In this document: piece after piece, positions 41,997 to 43,140 of the stretch | Layout: every line of letters begins with the position of its first letter | Numbering within the stretch: the stretch's first letter is position 1 | NCBI GenBank assembly: GCA_016190145.1 | Contig: JACPRD010000110.1 | Location: forward strand, 1-43,140 | Source of the DNA: Planctomycetota bacterium | Lineage (GTDB): Bacteria > Planctomycetota > MHYJ01 > WSZJ01 | DNA: 43,140 nt | Direction: 5' to 3' | Program-made: the position numbers and the translations under genes | Notes under the pieces: model-generated | The model's database searches: none | The model's input: only the letters and a program-made list of their open reading frames with translations | Told to the model about the DNA's origin: nothing

Positions 41997-42090
41997 GGGC
42001 CTACCTTCGAACAATCGGGGAAGGAAAAGGTTCGCGCGGGGGGTGAGGTTAGCAGGAGGGGAAGCGGGGGTCGAGGAAGTGTCTTATCGA

Positions 42091-42230
42091 CTTTGATCCT
42101 CTTTTATCGCTGTTCCAGAGTCTTTCCTATCGCCGTTCATCCCTTTTCCCATCGGTCCTTTTCATGAGCGAAGTGACCGGATGAACGGCGATAAGAAAGA
42201 CCTTGGAACAGCGATAAAAGAGGATCAAAG
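42091..42230. repeat. AT-rich long-arm inverted repeat, copy B
   Basis: A 52-bp left arm (42091-42142) and right arm (42179-42230) match as reverse complements at 49 of 52 positions. The 36-nt loop contains CGGTC/GACCG and CTT/AAG, so the whole 140 bp can fold. It shares words and design with the element at 9171-9316 (TTTATC, TTCCA, CTTTCCTATCG and ATCGACTTTGA just outside the left arm). It fills much of the ~360-base divergent gap between aspS and the debranching-enzyme gene. Confidence 0.85.
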
Positions 42231-42270
42231 GCTATGGAGATTATTGTCACCGATGGCCCCGCCCGCGCGA

Positions 42271-42301
42271 AACGAGTAACGAGGAACGAGTAACGAGGAA
42301 C
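42271..42301. repeat. Tandem heptamers (AACGAGT/AACGAGG type)
   Basis: AACGAGT, AACGAGG, AACGAGT, AACGAGG follow one another and a fifth partial unit (AAC) ends the run. The period is exactly seven bases, with a 14-bp higher-order period. It lies between repeat copy B and the debranching-enzyme gene. Confidence 0.85.
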
Positions 42302-42342
42302 CCCCGCCGCCGAAAACCATTCAGTCCCCCCGACCCGCCCGC

Positions 42343-42348
42343 TAAACT
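42343..42348 (+). promoter_or_regulatory. -10-like box seven bases before the debranching-enzyme ATG
   Basis: TAAACT ends seven bases before the ATG at 42356, the same spacing seen at the MerR gene. No Shine-Dalgarno site is present. The -35 region (TTCAGT at 17 bases) is poor, so this is a weak call. Confidence 0.3.
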
Positions 42349-42355
42349 CCGCCCC

Positions 42356-43140
42356 ATGAACCTCCACTTCTCCCCCCAACTCCCCTTCCCAGACCGCGAA
42401 TGGCGCCTCGACGACGGCCTCGGCGGTTACTCCTCCGGCACGGCCTCCGGCATCCGTTCGAAACGCGAGCAGGCGCTCGTCGCGGTCGCGCGCGCGGGCG
42501 GGGCCTGGGTGCTCGTGAACGGATTCGACGCGTGGGTCACGACGCCCGCAGGGCGTTTTCCGATCTCCTCGCAGCGGTACGCCCCCGACGCCGTGCATCC
42601 CGACGGCGCGTGGCGCGTCGAGAGTTTCGTCACTGAGCCGTGGCCGACGTGGAGATTCCGGCTCGACGATGCGACGCTGGTGAAGCAGGAGATCTCCGTC
42701 ATCCGCGGGCACTCGCTCGTCGGCGTGCGCTGGAGCGTGGAGGGCGGCGCGAAAGGCGTCTCGATCGAGGTGCGGCCGTTCCTCTCCGGCCGCGAAGAGC
42801 GGTCGCTCCAGAAAGAGAACCGCGTCTTCCGGCTCGCGGCGGAAATCCGCGGCTGGAAGGTGACGTGGCGCCCGTACGACGGCGTGCCGGAAGTCGCGAT
42901 GTACTCTTCCGCGAAATTCGACGCGGATCCGCACTGGTATCACAACTTCGTGTACGAGGACGGCGCGACGGAGGACCTCGCCTCGCCCGGCGTCTTCCGC
43001 GGCGCGATCGCGTCGGCGAAACCGGTGGAGCTGATCCTGGCCGGCGGCGGATGGCAGGAGGTGGTGGAGGGGATGATCCTGCCGGAGCACCCGGTCTTCT
43101 GGAACGCGCCGGTGGTGGGCTGGGCGGGAGGGCGGAAGGG
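42356..43140 (+). CDS. Glycogen debranching-type amylo-alpha-1,6-glucosidase, 3' end missing
   Basis: The frame is open from the ATG at 42356 to the end of the window (261 codons seen). It opens with the N-terminal domain of bacterial and archaeal glycogen debranching enzymes: EWRLDDGLGGYSSGTASGI near residue 15, a beta-rich middle, and HWYHNFVYEDGATEDLASPG near residue 200. The catalytic (alpha/alpha)6 GH-type domain would lie beyond the window. The enzyme would hydrolyse alpha-1,6 branches of glycogen in the cytoplasm. No ribosome site is visible upstream. It is the only long plus-strand gene in the 3' half of the window. Confidence 0.85.
   Translation, partial: MNLHFSPQLPFPDREWRLDDGLGGYSSGTASGIRSKREQALVAVARAGGAWVLVNGFDAWVTTPAGRFPISSQRYAPDAVHPDGAWRVESFVTEPWPTWRFRLDDATLVKQEISVIRGHSLVGVRWSVEGGAKGVSIEVRPFLSGREERSLQKENRVFRLAAEIRGWKVTWRPYDGVPEVAMYSSAKFDADPHWYHNFVYEDGATEDLASPGVFRGAIASAKPVELILAGGGWQEVVEGMILPEHPVFWNAPVVGWAGGRK

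Overview
The window is a GC-rich bacterial chromosome segment in which almost every gene lies on the minus strand. It has a meso-diaminopimelate type peptidoglycan pathway (MurE carries the DNPR signature), a small ECF sigma factor with a one-span membrane partner, many HEAT, PDZ and TPR-like secreted proteins, and a secreted protein ending in a DPFSGKPF-type motif. Together these suggest an uncultured Planctomycetota-like or other PVC-related bacterium. This is inferred from gene content and style only; there is no rRNA to confirm it. I saw no tRNA, rRNA, CRISPR array, phage or transposase gene.

Layout. 1-819: 3' part of a secreted-type metallophosphoesterase. 999-8160: a secreted HEAT-repeat protein, a translationally coupled MerR regulator and VIT/von Willebrand A protein, and a PDZ lipoprotein with an internal duplication. 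8165-22633: a division and cell wall (dcw) cluster read mraZ, orf86, rsmH, ftsL, ftsI, a 21-codon ORF, murE, murF, orf79, orf63, mraY, ftsW, murG, murC, murB, ddl. It lacks murD, ftsQ, ftsA and ftsZ and carries four small unassigned ORFs. A sigma70-type promoter and paired TGGGN-type MraZ boxes precede mraZ. 23081-30169: a seven-gene minus-strand operon-like block with its own promoter and a terminator-like hairpin at its end. It runs from a stand-alone GspE/MshEN N-domain protein, through a fused HU-like / pseudo-receiver / RsbW-like ATPase protein, an SRPBCC protein with a histone-H1-like tail and a membrane-anchored TPR-like protein, to the ECF sigma factor, its likely membrane partner and a secreted protein. 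30206-36474: translation genes thrS, infC, rpmI, rplT, pheS, pheT. 36679-39914: four closely spaced genes (unknown, secreted unknown, AlkD-like, PDZ). 40206-41996: aspS. 42356-end: 5' part of a glycogen-debranching-type enzyme on the plus strand.

Between the genes there is a striking load of small repeats: two AT-rich long-arm hairpins of about 140 bp, two GC-rich hairpins with a 42-nt loop, an octamer purine/pyrimidine dyad, and four loci with exact 7-bp tandem periodicity but unrelated unit sequences.

The two most interesting points are the HU/receiver/RsbW fusion next to an MshEN protein in an operon with an ECF sigma factor, and the dispersed hairpin and heptamer repeat families. Other notable points are a CTG start for infC, an Asn in place of a catalytic Asp in MraY, and a promoter that places transcription start at the ATG of the MerR gene.
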